NCBI GenBank assembly: GCA_963708245.1
Contig: OY970201.1
Coordinates: 2,294,001-2,358,000 of the forward strand
Reading direction: 5' to 3'
Length of the DNA: 64,000 bases
DNA from: CAVYXK01 sp963708245
Lineage (GTDB): Bacteria; Pseudomonadota; Alphaproteobacteria; Acetobacterales; Acetobacteraceae
The first letter of the stretch is position 1. Each line of letters begins with the position of its first letter. Shown one piece after another: positions 36,151 through 44,917 of the stretch. The notes under the pieces are model-generated. The model made no database searches. It saw only the letters and a list, made by a program, of their open reading frames with translations, and had not been told where the DNA came from. Made by a program: the position numbers and the translations under genes.

Positions 36151-37931
36151 GGGCTGGGACCGGCCCCCGTATCAGGCGCGACGCGATCGCCCTGGCGATC
36201 TGCGTGGCGACCTATCTTGCGCTGTGTGCGGTGGTGCGCAACAGCTACTATCAGCTCATGCTGACCCTGGTGCCGATCTGGGCAGCGATGGGGCTCTCCT
36301 GGAACCTGATCTCGGGCTATAGCGGATTGGTTTCATTCGGCCACGCTGCATTCTTCGGACTCGGCGCCTACACGGTGACATTGGCGCTTGTGTACCTGAA
36401 CCTGACGCCGTGGCTCGGTATCCCGCTGGGGATGCTGGTGGGTGCGGCGGCCGCGGTGCTAATCGGTGTGCCGACGTTCCGGCTGCGCGGACACTATTTC
36501 GCGCTGTCGATGCTGGCTTATCCGTTGGCCATTCTGTACGTGCTGGAATTTCTCGGCTTTCAGGAAGTGCCGCTGCCGATGCATCAACAGCGTCCCGCGC
36601 TGTTCATGCAGTTCACTGACCCACGCGTTTATACGGTCGTTGCGGTGGGGTTGCTGGCGATCGCCATGGTGGTCTCGATCGCGGTGGAGAACTCCCGCTT
36701 CGGCCTGGCGCTCACAGCGATCCGCCAGAACGAGCTGGCGGCGGAAGCAGCGGGTATCGACACGTGGCGTTGGAAGATGCGCGGTCTGACCGCCAGCGGC
36801 GCGATGGCCGCGGCAGCAGGCGGGCTCTACGCCTGCGTGCTACTGGTGGTGACACCGGATTCGGTGTTCGGCGTACTGGTTTCAGCGCAGGCTCTGGTAG
36901 TGACGCTGTTCGGTGGCGTGGCAACGGTGTGGGGTCCGGTAATCGGTGCGACAATCCTGATCCCCCTGGCCGAAACACTCAACGCGCGACTGGGGAACAT
37001 CATCCCCGGAATCCAAGGCGTTGTGTACGGAGCGGCGATCATCGCGATCATGCTGATCGCGCCTCAGGGATTGTTCTGGACGGTCCGGGATGCGTTGCAG
37101 CGACGCGGTGCCGCAAGACTCCCCCTCCCCTTGCGGGAGGGGGATGGGGGGAGGGGGCCGTCGTGCAGTCCCCTCCCCTCCCCCGCAAGCGGAGCCACAC
37201 TGCTGGACGTGCGCAACCTGTCGCGATCATTCGGCGGCTTGCGGGCGGTGGACGACGTCAGCTTCTCCGTCGAGAGCGGCGAGATTCTCGGCATCATCGG
37301 CCCGAACGGCGCCGGCAAGACCACACTGTTCAACGTGCTGAACGGCGTGCTGGCGGCCGATGCCGGCGACGCATTTTTAGCCGGCATCCCCATGCGTGGA
37401 CGCAAAGTTCACCAGATTGCACGAATGGGAGTCGGACGAACGTTCCAGGTGGTGCGCAGCTTTCCGCGCCTCTCTCTGCTCGACAACGTCATCGTCGGTG
37501 CCTACGGCGCGGGACTGGACGACCATGCAGCGGTCGCTGCGGCCGCGGCGGCGCTGGACGCCGTGGGGCTGGGTCGGCTCGCTGACCGACCGGCGGGCCA
37601 GCTCACCAATAAGGAGCTGCGACTTATGGAGCTGGGGCGCGCACTTGCCGGACGCCCGCGGCTACTGCTGCTCGACGAGACGCTGGCGGGGTTGGGACGC
37701 GAGGAATGCGACGAGCTGCTGGATGTGCTGCGCGCCCTGCGCGATACCGGCGTGACCATCGTCATCATCGAGCACACAATGCACGCCATGCTGCGGCTGG
37801 CGGACCGTTTCCTCGTGCTCGATCATGGCGCGGTGCTAGCGCAAGGCTCGCCGCGCGAGGTGATCGAGAATCGGGCGGTGATCGAGGCCTATCTCGGCCA
37901 CAAGTTTCTGGCGAGACAATGCTCGGCGTAA
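36147..37931 (+). CDS. Fused LivM permease - LivG ATPase
   Basis: 594 residues from ATG 36147. Residues about 1-323 are a LivM-type permease (GLSWNLISGYSGLVSFGHAA, FRLRGHYFALSMLAYPLAIL, RFGLALTAIRQNELAAEAAG). About 325-350 are a Pro/Gly/Arg linker encoded by a GC-rich repeat. About 351-594 are a LivG-type ATPase with Walker A GPNGAGKT, Walker B LLLLDETLAGLGREE and EHTMHAM for the switch His; the signature region reads LTNKELRLMELGRALAG rather than LSGGQ, a variation seen in some LivG-like proteins. Normally these are two genes. The fusion ties one ATPase to one permease and should force a fixed geometry. Next gene, livF, overlaps by 13 bases. Confidence 0.9.
   Translation: MRAGTGPRIRRDAIALAICVATYLALCAVVRNSYYQLMLTLVPIWAAMGLSWNLISGYSGLVSFGHAAFFGLGAYTVTLALVYLNLTPWLGIPLGMLVGAAAAVLIGVPTFRLRGHYFALSMLAYPLAILYVLEFLGFQEVPLPMHQQRPALFMQFTDPRVYTVVAVGLLAIAMVVSIAVENSRFGLALTAIRQNELAAEAAGIDTWRWKMRGLTASGAMAAAAGGLYACVLLVVTPDSVFGVLVSAQALVVTLFGGVATVWGPVIGATILIPLAETLNARLGNIIPGIQGVVYGAAIIAIMLIAPQGLFWTVRDALQRRGAARLPLPLREGDGGRGPSCSPLPSPASGATLLDVRNLSRSFGGLRAVDDVSFSVESGEILGIIGPNGAGKTTLFNVLNGVLAADAGDAFLAGIPMRGRKVHQIARMGVGRTFQVVRSFPRLSLLDNVIVGAYGAGLDDHAAVAAAAAALDAVGLGRLADRPAGQLTNKELRLMELGRALAGRPRLLLLDETLAGLGREECDELLDVLRALRDTGVTIVIIEHTMHAMLRLADRFLVLDHGAVLAQGSPREVIENRAVIEAYLGHKFLARQCSA
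37119..37192. repeat. GC-rich repeat coding the LivM-LivG linker
   Basis: The stretch contains a CTCCCCCTCCCCTTGCGGGA unit and, about 30 bases on, the complementary-like form CCCCTCCCCCGCAAGCGG, so the two can pair. A nearly identical unit (one base different over the first 21) occurs between genes at 56609-56629. Units of this type are usually found between genes in GC-rich alphaproteobacteria; here it is read through in frame. Confidence 0.7.
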
Positions 37932-38635
37932 GCGATCTCGCGGTATCCTATGGCGGACTACGCGCGCTGTCCGATATCTCACTCACCGTGAATGAGGGGC
38001 AGTTCGTCGCCGTGGTCGGCCCGAACGGCGCCGGCAAGACGACACTGTTCAAGGCGATCTGCGGCATCGTGCGGCCGGACTCTGGTGCGATCAGTTTCGC
38101 CGGACAGGATCTGCTTCGCAGACCGGCGTTTTCACGCGCGCATCTCGGCATCGCGCATGTGCCGGAAGGCCGCCAGGTCTTCAAAACGCTTACGGTGCGC
38201 GAGAACCTAGAGATGGGCGCGTACACCCGCGCCGGCCGGGTGGCGTGGACGCACACGCTCGAACGCATCCATGCGCTGTTCCCGATTCTTGCCGAGCGTG
38301 CCGGCCAGCTTGCCGGCACGTTGTCCGGAGGCGAGCAGCAGATGCTGGCGATCGGGCGGGGGTTGGCGTCCTCGCCACGCCTGCTGATGCTGGACGAGCC
38401 GTCGATGGGCTTGGCACCTGCCGTCGCCGATCTGATCTTCGAGCGCATCGCGCAGATCCATCGCGAGGACGGGCTGGCGATTCTTCTGGTCGAGCAGCGT
38501 GTCGCCGAGGCGCTGGAACTCGCGGACCACAGCTATGTGCTGGAGACCGGACGCGTGGTGCTGGACGGGTCCTATCAGACGCTGCTTGCAGACGACCGGC
38601 TCCGGCGCTCCTATCTCGGCTTGGGCGCAATCTGA
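37919..38635 (+). CDS. livF: LivF-type ABC ATPase
   Basis: 238 residues, from the ATG that overlaps the end of the livM-livG fusion; the frame extending to 37706 is a shadow of LivG. Walker A GPNGAGKTT, family marker AHVPEGRQVFKTLTVRENLE, signature LSGGEQQMLAIGRGLASSPR, Walker B LLMLDEPSMGLAP. Second ATPase of the Liv-type system. Followed 22 bases later by the solute-binding protein gene. Confidence 0.95.
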   Translation: MLGVSDLAVSYGGLRALSDISLTVNEGQFVAVVGPNGAGKTTLFKAICGIVRPDSGAISFAGQDLLRRPAFSRAHLGIAHVPEGRQVFKTLTVRENLEMGAYTRAGRVAWTHTLERIHALFPILAERAGQLAGTLSGGEQQMLAIGRGLASSPRLLMLDEPSMGLAPAVADLIFERIAQIHREDGLAILLVEQRVAEALELADHSYVLETGRVVLDGSYQTLLADDRLRRSYLGLGAI

Positions 38636-38657
38636 ACAGACCCTGGGAAGAACGGAC

Positions 38658-39881
38658 ATGAGCAGAAATATCGGCCGCCGAACGGCGCTAGCACTCGGTG
38701 GCGCAGCGGCGGTGGCTGGACGGGCGCGAGCGCAAGCGAAGGATGTCGAGATCGCACTGCTGGTGCCGTTGACCGGGCCGTGGGCGCGGCAGGGCATTCT
38801 GGAACGCATGGGCGCCGAGATGGCGGTCGATGACGTGAATGCCGCCGGCGGCGTGAAGGCGCTGGGCGGGGCGAAGCTGAAGCTGCTGGTCTTCGATACC
38901 CAGGACACCGCCGAGAAAGCGAAGGACGCGGCGCAGCGCATGCTGGCGCAGAACCCCGACCTGGTCGGCGGCATCGGCTGCTGGCTGAGCACCTTCACGC
39001 TGGCCGCGACCGAGGTGACCGAGCGCGCGCAGCTTCCGTGGCTGACATTGTCGTATTCCGACGCCATCACCAATCGCGGGTTTCATTACGTGTTCCAGAC
39101 CTCGCCCACTGCCGACAAGCAGGCGACGGATGTCGTGCCGATCATCATGAAGCTCGCGCAGAGCAGCACCGGCAAACGCCCGACCAAGGTAGCCATCATC
39201 GGGGATAACACCGCCGCCAGCGTGAGCTTCCTGAAGCCGATCCGCGCGCACATCCTGAAGGATGCCGGTCTGACCGCGGTGATCGACAAGATCTACACGC
39301 CGCCGCTGGCGGACGCCACGACGCTGGTACAGCCGGTGCGCAGCGCGCGGCCCGATTTCGTGCTGCTGCTGTCAACCAATGTGCCGGACGACAAGCTGCT
39401 GATCGATGCGTTTGCCGAATTTGGCATGGGAGGCGGCAAGCTGCCGCTGATCGGCAATGGCGGTCACTGGGCGACGCCGGAGCTGTTGAAGACCACCGGC
39501 GCCGACATCCTGCGGGGAATGATCGTCGGTCTCGCCAACTGGCCGGGCAAGGAGCAGGCCGCGCTGGGCCAGCGCTTCATCCAGCGTACCGGCGAGCCGT
39601 GGTTCGGGCACGATTCCATCTTCCCCTATGCGCATGTGATGATCCTGAAGCAGGCGCTGGAGATGGCCGGCGCCGCTGACCGCGTGAAGGTTGCCAATGC
39701 GATCCGTGGGATGGACATGACCGATGGGCCGGCTCTGTTCTTCCCTGGTCATCATCTCAAGTTCGACGACAAGGGCCGGCGCGTGGACGCCGAGCTCGTC
39801 GTCGTGCAGTGGCAGAACGGACGGCCGGTGACGATCTTCCCGCAGGAGATGGCGACCGCCAAGCCAATCTGGGGAGTTTGA
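38658..39881 (+). CDS. Liv-type solute-binding protein
   Basis: 407 residues from ATG 38658. Signal peptide with RR near the start (MSRNIGRRTALALGGAAAVA then GRARA) that could be Tat or Sec. The mature part is a type-I periplasmic binding protein (VEIALLVPLTGPWARQG, TQDTAEKAKDAAQRMLAQNP, GGIGCWLSTFTLAATEVTER). Ligand cannot be told: hydrophobic amino acids, amides and aromatic or organic acids all use this fold. The enzymes that follow suggest a carboxylate or sugar-acid type solute. Confidence 0.9.
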   Translation: MSRNIGRRTALALGGAAAVAGRARAQAKDVEIALLVPLTGPWARQGILERMGAEMAVDDVNAAGGVKALGGAKLKLLVFDTQDTAEKAKDAAQRMLAQNPDLVGGIGCWLSTFTLAATEVTERAQLPWLTLSYSDAITNRGFHYVFQTSPTADKQATDVVPIIMKLAQSSTGKRPTKVAIIGDNTAASVSFLKPIRAHILKDAGLTAVIDKIYTPPLADATTLVQPVRSARPDFVLLLSTNVPDDKLLIDAFAEFGMGGGKLPLIGNGGHWATPELLKTTGADILRGMIVGLANWPGKEQAALGQRFIQRTGEPWFGHDSIFPYAHVMILKQALEMAGAADRVKVANAIRGMDMTDGPALFFPGHHLKFDDKGRRVDAELVVVQWQNGRPVTIFPQEMATAKPIWGV

Positions 39882-39885
39882 GCAC

Positions 39886-40689
39886 ATGACCGAGACGGAG
39901 GTCTATGAACTCTATGCCGTGCGCTACGCCCATAACGCGCTGGCGCGACGGTCGGGCAATTTCCTCGGTGGGGATCCGCACGATGCGCCAATGCCGCTCG
40001 ATTACTTCGTGTGGGCGATCAAGGGTGCGGAGAAGACGTTCATCCTGGATACGGGCTTCGACGCCGCGATGGGACGGAAGCGTGGGCGGGAGTTCCTACG
40101 CTCCCCGGCTTTCGGACTGAAAGCGGTAGGCGTCGAGCCGGACACGATTGAGGATGTAATCGTGTCGCATATGCACTACGACCATTGCGGCAATTACGAT
40201 CTTTTCCCACGCGCGCGGTATCATCTGCAGGATCGCGAGATGGCATACTGCACCGGCCGCTGCATGTGTCACGCCGGTCTGCGCGTCGCATTCGAGGAAG
40301 AGGACGTCGTGGCGATGCTGCGCAAGATCTTTGCCGGCCGCGTGCAGTTTCACGACGGCGCCGAGGAGATCGCACCTGGGCTTTCAGTGCATCACGTCGG
40401 CGGCCACAGCAAGGGCCTGCAGGTGGTGCGCGTGCGGACCCGCCGCGGCTGGGTGGTGCTGGCGGCCGATGCCAGTCACTTCTATGCGAATATGGAGGAA
40501 GGACGGGCGTTTCCGATCCTGCACAATTTGGAGGAGACGCTGGAAGCGTATGACACGCTGCGACGGCTGGCGAGCCGGCCGGACAACATAATTCCCGGCC
40601 ATGACCCGCTGGTGCTGGCGCGTTATCCGGCGGCTGTCGCCGGGCTGGAAGGCGTGGCCGTGCGGCTGGATGCGGATCCTGTTGGCTGA
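39886..40689 (+). CDS. Metallo-beta-lactamase-fold hydrolase, lactonase-like
   Basis: 267 residues. Metal-binding HxHxDH in SHMHYDHCGNYDLFP, a later His in HHVGGHSKGLQVV, and Asp in VLAADASHFYANM; PGHDPLVLARYP supplies the last His. The layout is that of AttM/AiiA-type N-acyl-homoserine lactonases and related lactonases. In this setting (four bases after the Liv binding protein) it more likely opens a lactone in a catabolic pathway than quenches quorum signals, but that is inference. No signal peptide, so cytoplasmic. Confidence 0.85.
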   Translation: MTETEVYELYAVRYAHNALARRSGNFLGGDPHDAPMPLDYFVWAIKGAEKTFILDTGFDAAMGRKRGREFLRSPAFGLKAVGVEPDTIEDVIVSHMHYDHCGNYDLFPRARYHLQDREMAYCTGRCMCHAGLRVAFEEEDVVAMLRKIFAGRVQFHDGAEEIAPGLSVHHVGGHSKGLQVVRVRTRRGWVVLAADASHFYANMEEGRAFPILHNLEETLEAYDTLRRLASRPDNIIPGHDPLVLARYPAAVAGLEGVAVRLDADPVG

Positions 40690-40713
40690 ATCTTACGGAG
40701 CCGAGCAAGTAAG

Positions 40714-40847
40714 CTTTCAACACGGAGGACGAGCGAGGACGACGGTGTGCCACGGAGGACATTTCAAACTGCCATGCCCGCGCTTTGACAAGCTGGCCGA
40801 AACTTCGTGGCCCTTCGTGAGCCTCCGTTCTTCCTCCGTGTTGAAAG
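40714..40847. repeat. Inverted-repeat pair, possible miniature element
   Basis: CTTTCAACACGGAGGA at 40714-40729 is matched perfectly on the opposite strand at 40832-40847, and similarity runs on for about ten more bases with mismatches. The 134-bp unit has no gene and sits between the lactonase gene and the IS5/IS427 element. It could be a MITE, a REP-type unit or a long transcript hairpin. Confidence 0.55.
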
Positions 40848-40879
40848 ACTATGAACGGCAACTGCACTGACGCAGCTAG

Positions 40880-41806
40880 GGCCTGTCGTCAAATCCCGAC
40901 CAGTGGTTCGCCAGTTAGGGCGGGCTTGGTGAGTCCGGATTGCAACACCGTTCGGTAATCAGCAGGAGACGGCGAGATAGCCGATTCCGGCACGGCGCGT
41001 ACTTCAATTCGTAGACGGTCAGCTTTGGGGAGCTGACCGATGCGCCGCTACGGACTTCGCGACGACCAGTGGGACCGGATCAAGGACCTTTTGCCCGGCC
41101 GCACGGGTTCGGTCGGGGTGACCGCGGCGGACAACCGCCGGTTCGTTGAAGCGGTGCTCTACCGCTACCGGGCCGGCATTCCCTGGCGCGATCTGCCGGA
41201 ACGCTTCGGCGACTGGAAGAACACCCACCGACGCTTCAGTCGCTGGGCCAAATCCGGCGTCTGGAAGCGGGTGTTTCAGCATCTTGCCGTCGATGCCGAC
41301 AACGAATACGCGATGATCGACAGCACCGTTGTGCGTGCCCATCAGCACAGTGCCGGCGCCCAAAAAAAGACGGCGAGGACCAGGCCATCGGGCGCTCGCG
41401 CGGCGGACTGAGCACCAAGATCCATACCATGGTCGATGCGCTGGGCAATCCGGTCGGCTTCCACCTGACCGGCGGCGAGGCACACGACCTGGTTGGTGCC
41501 GACCACCTCTTGCCGGACATGCAGGCCGACATGCTGATCGCCGATAAGGCATTCGATGCCGACCAGCGGGTCATCGAACCGTTGGCGACAGCGGGCAAAA
41601 CCGCGGTGATCCCGCCGAAGGCCAATCGACGGGCGCCGCGAGCGTTCGATCGGCATCTCTACAAGGAACGCCACCTGATCGAGAACTTCTTCGCCAAACT
41701 CAAGCAGTTTCGCGCCATCGCCACCCGTTACGACAAGACCGCACGCAACTTCCTGGCCGCCGTCCACCTCACCGCCAGCGCGATTTGGCTCAATTGACGA
41801 CACGCC
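40880..41806 (+). mobile_element. IS5-family (IS427-type) insertion sequence
   Basis: About 927 bp. Both ends carry an inverted repeat, GGGC(C/G)TGTCGTCAA, and are flanked by CTAG (40876-40879 and 41807-41810), the target preference and duplication typical of this group. The single transposase gene is split into two frames joined by a slippery site. The element lies between the lactonase and enolase-superfamily genes and may affect transcription of the latter. Confidence 0.85.
41040..41797 (+). CDS. IS5/IS427 transposase, two frames with -1 frameshift site
   Basis: The first frame (41040-41411) holds the N-terminal part (YGLRDDQWDRIKDLLPGRTG, RYRAGIPWRDLPERFGDWKN, YAMIDSTVVRAHQHSAG with the first catalytic Asp). 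At 41363-41369 lies A AAA AAG in the zero frame, the same slippery heptamer as in dnaX. The -1 frame continues without a stop through KKDGEDQAIGRSRGGLSTKI to LIADKAFDADQRVIEPL (second Asp) and ERHLIENFFAKLKQFRAIAT (Glu), ending at 41797. The frameshift is therefore probably programmed and the transposase about 250 residues and functional. Confidence 0.88.
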
Positions 41807-41956
41807 CTAGTGAACCCGCTGAGCTGGACCGGCTTTACGTCGCAGCCAAGGCGGCGGAAAATGCCAGCCACCTGTCCACGAGGTATCACGCTCAAGCATA
41901 GCAGCCGCGGCGAGGCAGTAGCCAACCCGCCCTCAACGATCGTCCCTGGAGGCAGC

Positions 41957-43132
41957 ATGAAGATCGAACGCCTGGAGACTTTGCGGGCCGATGCAGGCTG
42001 GCGGATGTTCTCCTATCTGAAGGTCACCACCAGCGACGGCATTACCGGCTGGTCGGAGTTCAACGAGAGCTTCGGCAGCACCGGTCTCGCCGACGTGATC
42101 AACGGTCTGGCACCGGTGCTGATCGGTCGCGATCCCCGGCGGTTCGAGGCGATCACCGCGCATCTGCACGTGCTGACGCGGCAGTCGCGCGGCGGGATCA
42201 ACCAGCAGGCGATCGCGGCAATCGAGAACGCACTGCTCGACATAACCGGCAAAGCGTATGGGGTGCCGGTCTGCGCTCTGTTCGGTGGCCCGGTGCGCGA
42301 GCGTATCCCCGTTTATTGGTCGCATTTCGGCACCTATCGCGTGCGCAGCCACGCGCTGATGGGTGTGCCACCGCTCCACAGCTACGACGATCTCGCCCGC
42401 CACGCGGCGGAGGTGAAGGCGCGTGGATTCAAGGCGTTGAAGACCAATATTCTGCTCTCGGACGGCAAGACGCTGGCAAGCTTCAGCCCCGGCTTCGGCC
42501 GTACCCCCGGTTGGCCGGAGCTAAACTGGGACAACCGCGTGCGCGATGCGGCGACACGTCAGCTCACTGCCATTCGCGAGGCGATCGGCGTAGAAATGGG
42601 GCTGATGCTCGACATCAACTTCCACTTCAAGACCGAGGGCTTTCGCCGTATCGCCGACGCCGTGGCGCCGGCACGGCTGACCTGGCTGGAGGTCGACACG
42701 CACGATGCGCCCTCGCTGGCACTGATCCGGCGCGATGCGCCATGTCCCATCGCTTCATGCGAGACGCTGCATGGGCGGCGCGAGTTCAAGCCATATTTCG
42801 AGAACTACGCCCAGGACGTGGCAATCATCGATGTGATCTGGAACGGCCTGGCTGAATCGCTGAAGATCGCCGCTATGGCCGACGTGTACGAAACCAACGT
42901 CGCGCCGCATAATTTCTACGGCCATCTCTGCAGTGCGATCAGCGCGCATTTCAGTGCCGCCGTGCCGAATTTCCGGATCATGGAGATCGATATCGATAGC
43001 GCGCCCTGGCGCGACGAGTTCTACGATTCGGTACCGGTGATCGAGAACGGCGAGCTGGTATTGCCGCTGAAGCCGGGCTGGGGCATCGAAGTGAACGAGA
43101 AGGCGGTGCGCGCGCGTCCGCCGAAGGGCTAG
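41957..43132 (+). CDS. Enolase-superfamily (mandelate racemase/muconate lactonizing type) enzyme
   Basis: 391 residues from ATG 41957 (GGAGG six bases ahead); the frame running back to 41810 starts inside the IS edge. Capping domain at 1-125, then the barrel with FKALKTNIL (strand-2 Lys), metal ligands in MLDINFHF (Asp), WLEVDTHD (Glu) and ASCETLHGRREF (Glu), and the late VAPHNFYGHL His segment. Members dehydrate or epimerise sugar acids or cycloisomerise aromatics; with a lactonase-like hydrolase upstream and a hydroxyacid dehydrogenase downstream, a sugar-acid or hydroxyacid dehydratase is the best guess. Confidence 0.88.
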   Translation: MKIERLETLRADAGWRMFSYLKVTTSDGITGWSEFNESFGSTGLADVINGLAPVLIGRDPRRFEAITAHLHVLTRQSRGGINQQAIAAIENALLDITGKAYGVPVCALFGGPVRERIPVYWSHFGTYRVRSHALMGVPPLHSYDDLARHAAEVKARGFKALKTNILLSDGKTLASFSPGFGRTPGWPELNWDNRVRDAATRQLTAIREAIGVEMGLMLDINFHFKTEGFRRIADAVAPARLTWLEVDTHDAPSLALIRRDAPCPIASCETLHGRREFKPYFENYAQDVAIIDVIWNGLAESLKIAAMADVYETNVAPHNFYGHLCSAISAHFSAAVPNFRIMEIDIDSAPWRDEFYDSVPVIENGELVLPLKPGWGIEVNEKAVRARPPKG

Positions 43133-43152
43133 GGACACAGGAGACTGTCAGC

Positions 43153-44196
43153 ATGGCGAAGTACAAGATCGCGACCCCGGCGGGGGCAAGCTTCACCGTG
43201 GCCGGCGGTGGCTATGACTACGAAATGGAAGGGCTCGAAGGCATAGATGCCGAGATCGTCGAAGGACCAGCGGACGAAAATGGCTTCGTCGCCTTCGCCC
43301 GCGATGCCGACGCTGTCTACGTCAAGGGCATGCGCTTTACCAAAAAAGTCATCGACGGGCTGGAGAAGTGCAGAGTGCTCGCGCTCGGCTCTGTCGGCGT
43401 GGATAGCGTCGATATTGCAGCCGCCACCGCGCGCGGCATCCCGGTGACCAACTGCCCCGACACGTTCATCGAGGAAGTCGCCGACCAGGCGATGGCATTG
43501 CTGCTTGCCGGATTCCGGCGCGTGATCGAGCAGGACCGCATGGTGCGCGAGGGCCGCTGGCGCGAAGGGCGCCCGGCGCTGCTGAAGTTCCCTCGCCTGA
43601 TGGGTCAGACGCTCGGCTTCATCGCCTTCGGCCACGTCGCCCGTGCCGTCGCGCGACGCGCCAAGCCGTTCGGCTTGCGTCTGATGGCGTACGATCCCTT
43701 CATCGAAGAACTGGTGATGATCGAGCACGACGTTCTGCCGGCCACGCTGGAAGAAGTGCTGCGCGAGTCCGATTTTGTGTCGATGCACGCACCCGCCACG
43801 CCCGAGGCGGAAGGCATGCTGAAGGAGAAGCACTTCCGCATGATGAAGCCGAGCGCGATCTTCGTGAATGTCGGCCGCGGCCCGACGGTGCAGGAAGCTG
43901 GGCTGATCCGGGCGCTGGAGGAAGACTGGATCGCGCACGCGGCGCTCGACGTGCTGGAGACCGAGCCTCCAGGACACAACAATCCGCTGTTGAAGATGAA
44001 CAACGTGACACTATCGGCGCATGTCGCCTCGGCCTCGTCGCGCTTCGATCCGGCACGCAAACGGCATGTTGGGCGGGAGCTGGCGCTGGTGCTGACCGGG
44101 CGTTGGCCGATGAGCTGCGTCAACCCTTCGGTGCTGTTGCGCTCCGACCTGCGCCGCTGGCAACCGGTGTCGATGGAGCGCGGGCCGAATAGCTGA
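43153..44196 (+). CDS. D-isomer-specific 2-hydroxyacid dehydrogenase
   Basis: 347 residues. Substrate-binding part (VLALGSVGVDSVDIAAATAR, VTNCPDTFIEEVADQAMALL), then the NAD domain. The usual GxGxxG is A-F-G-H-V-A here (QTLGFIAFGHVARAVARRA), so two of three glycines are Ala. The catalytic region is present: FVNVGRGPTVQE (Arg), ALDVLETEPPG (Glu) and LSAHVASASSRF (His). Oxidises or reduces a 2-hydroxy or 2-keto acid. It begins 20 bases after the enolase-superfamily gene and probably shares its transcript and pathway. Confidence 0.88.
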   Translation: MAKYKIATPAGASFTVAGGGYDYEMEGLEGIDAEIVEGPADENGFVAFARDADAVYVKGMRFTKKVIDGLEKCRVLALGSVGVDSVDIAAATARGIPVTNCPDTFIEEVADQAMALLLAGFRRVIEQDRMVREGRWREGRPALLKFPRLMGQTLGFIAFGHVARAVARRAKPFGLRLMAYDPFIEELVMIEHDVLPATLEEVLRESDFVSMHAPATPEAEGMLKEKHFRMMKPSAIFVNVGRGPTVQEAGLIRALEEDWIAHAALDVLETEPPGHNNPLLKMNNVTLSAHVASASSRFDPARKRHVGRELALVLTGRWPMSCVNPSVLLRSDLRRWQPVSMERGPNS

Positions 44197-44210
44197 AGGA
44201 GCGGCGCACC

Positions 44211-44242
44211 AATCACCTCTCCTGCCTCCGGGAGAGGTGATT
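44211..44242. terminator. Perfect 12-bp hairpin between convergent genes
   Basis: AATCACCTCTCC (44211-44222) and GGAGAGGTGATT (44231-44242) pair fully around an 8-base loop. A CT-rich tail rather than a T-run follows. The hairpin lies 15 bases after the dehydrogenase stop and 67 bases from the 3' end of the facing gene, where a two-way terminator would be expected. Confidence 0.6.
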
Positions 44243-44308
44243 CTCTCTCTCTCGCCTAGTCTTCGCCAGCGCGCCGGCTCGGCACGGAAGTGCTGCGTCG
44301 GCCCGCCC

Positions 44309-44917
44309 TCAGGCGCTGGCTTCGCCTTCTTCAAGGAAGGTCATGTCCTCGTAGAATTCAGCGATCGGGATCTCGATGCCGATTTCGGGCATACGGAGGA
44401 TGTCGTCGTTGGTGAGCGTTGTAGTACGCCAGGGCTCGTCCGACCGTTCCCGTTCCATGACCATCAGGCCGATATTGGCTGATTCTAGCATGACGTAGCG
44501 GCGGATGGAGGAAACGGCGGCGTATTCGCGGACCTTCAAGATCCGATCGGTGCGGCTGGTGCGGGAGCTGATCACCTCGAAGACAACGACGACCCCGGGG
44601 ACAGTGCGTGAGCCGAGATCAAGCTTTGAGCACGTGACGAGGGCGTCAGGATATCGGATTGCGGTCCCGACTGTCGCGAGGCCGGCGTCAGGCCCGAGCC
44701 TCTGACACCCGCTACTCCGCAAACGGGCGTCCAGAGCACGATGAAGGTTCCGCATAACGACGGAATGCCCGACGGTGCCGCCGGTCATGGCGACGGGTTG
44801 GGAACCGTCGAACTCGTAGCGGCCTTCCTGAGCTTCGGCCCAGGAGAAGAATTGCTCCTGGGTCCAGGACTTTCGAAGCGGAACATTCATGGCGGGCAGG
44901 TTAGCATAGGCGGACAT
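44309..44917 (-). CDS. Uma2-family (DUF820) putative endonuclease
   Basis: 202 residues. The pattern SWTQEQFFSWAEAQEGRYEF-DG, GTVGHSVVMRNLHRALDARL, RYPDALV, VVFEVISSRTSRTDRILKVR-EYAAVSSIRRYVMLE is that of Uma2 proteins, a PD-(D/E)xK-type fold common in cyanobacteria and some proteobacteria. The role is unknown; mobile or defensive nucleases have been suggested. The start could also be the ATG at 44890. Stands alone; no partner gene beside it. Confidence 0.82.
   Translation of the reverse strand: MSAYANLPAMNVPLRKSWTQEQFFSWAEAQEGRYEFDGSQPVAMTGGTVGHSVVMRNLHRALDARLRSSGCQRLGPDAGLATVGTAIRYPDALVTCSKLDLGSRTVPGVVVVFEVISSRTSRTDRILKVREYAAVSSIRRYVMLESANIGLMVMERERSDEPWRTTTLTNDDILRMPEIGIEIPIAEFYEDMTFLEEGEASA

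Noticed and set aside
41040..41797. IS5/IS427 transposase as pseudogene
   Set aside because: The frame change coincides with a canonical slippery heptamer, so programmed frameshifting is more likely.
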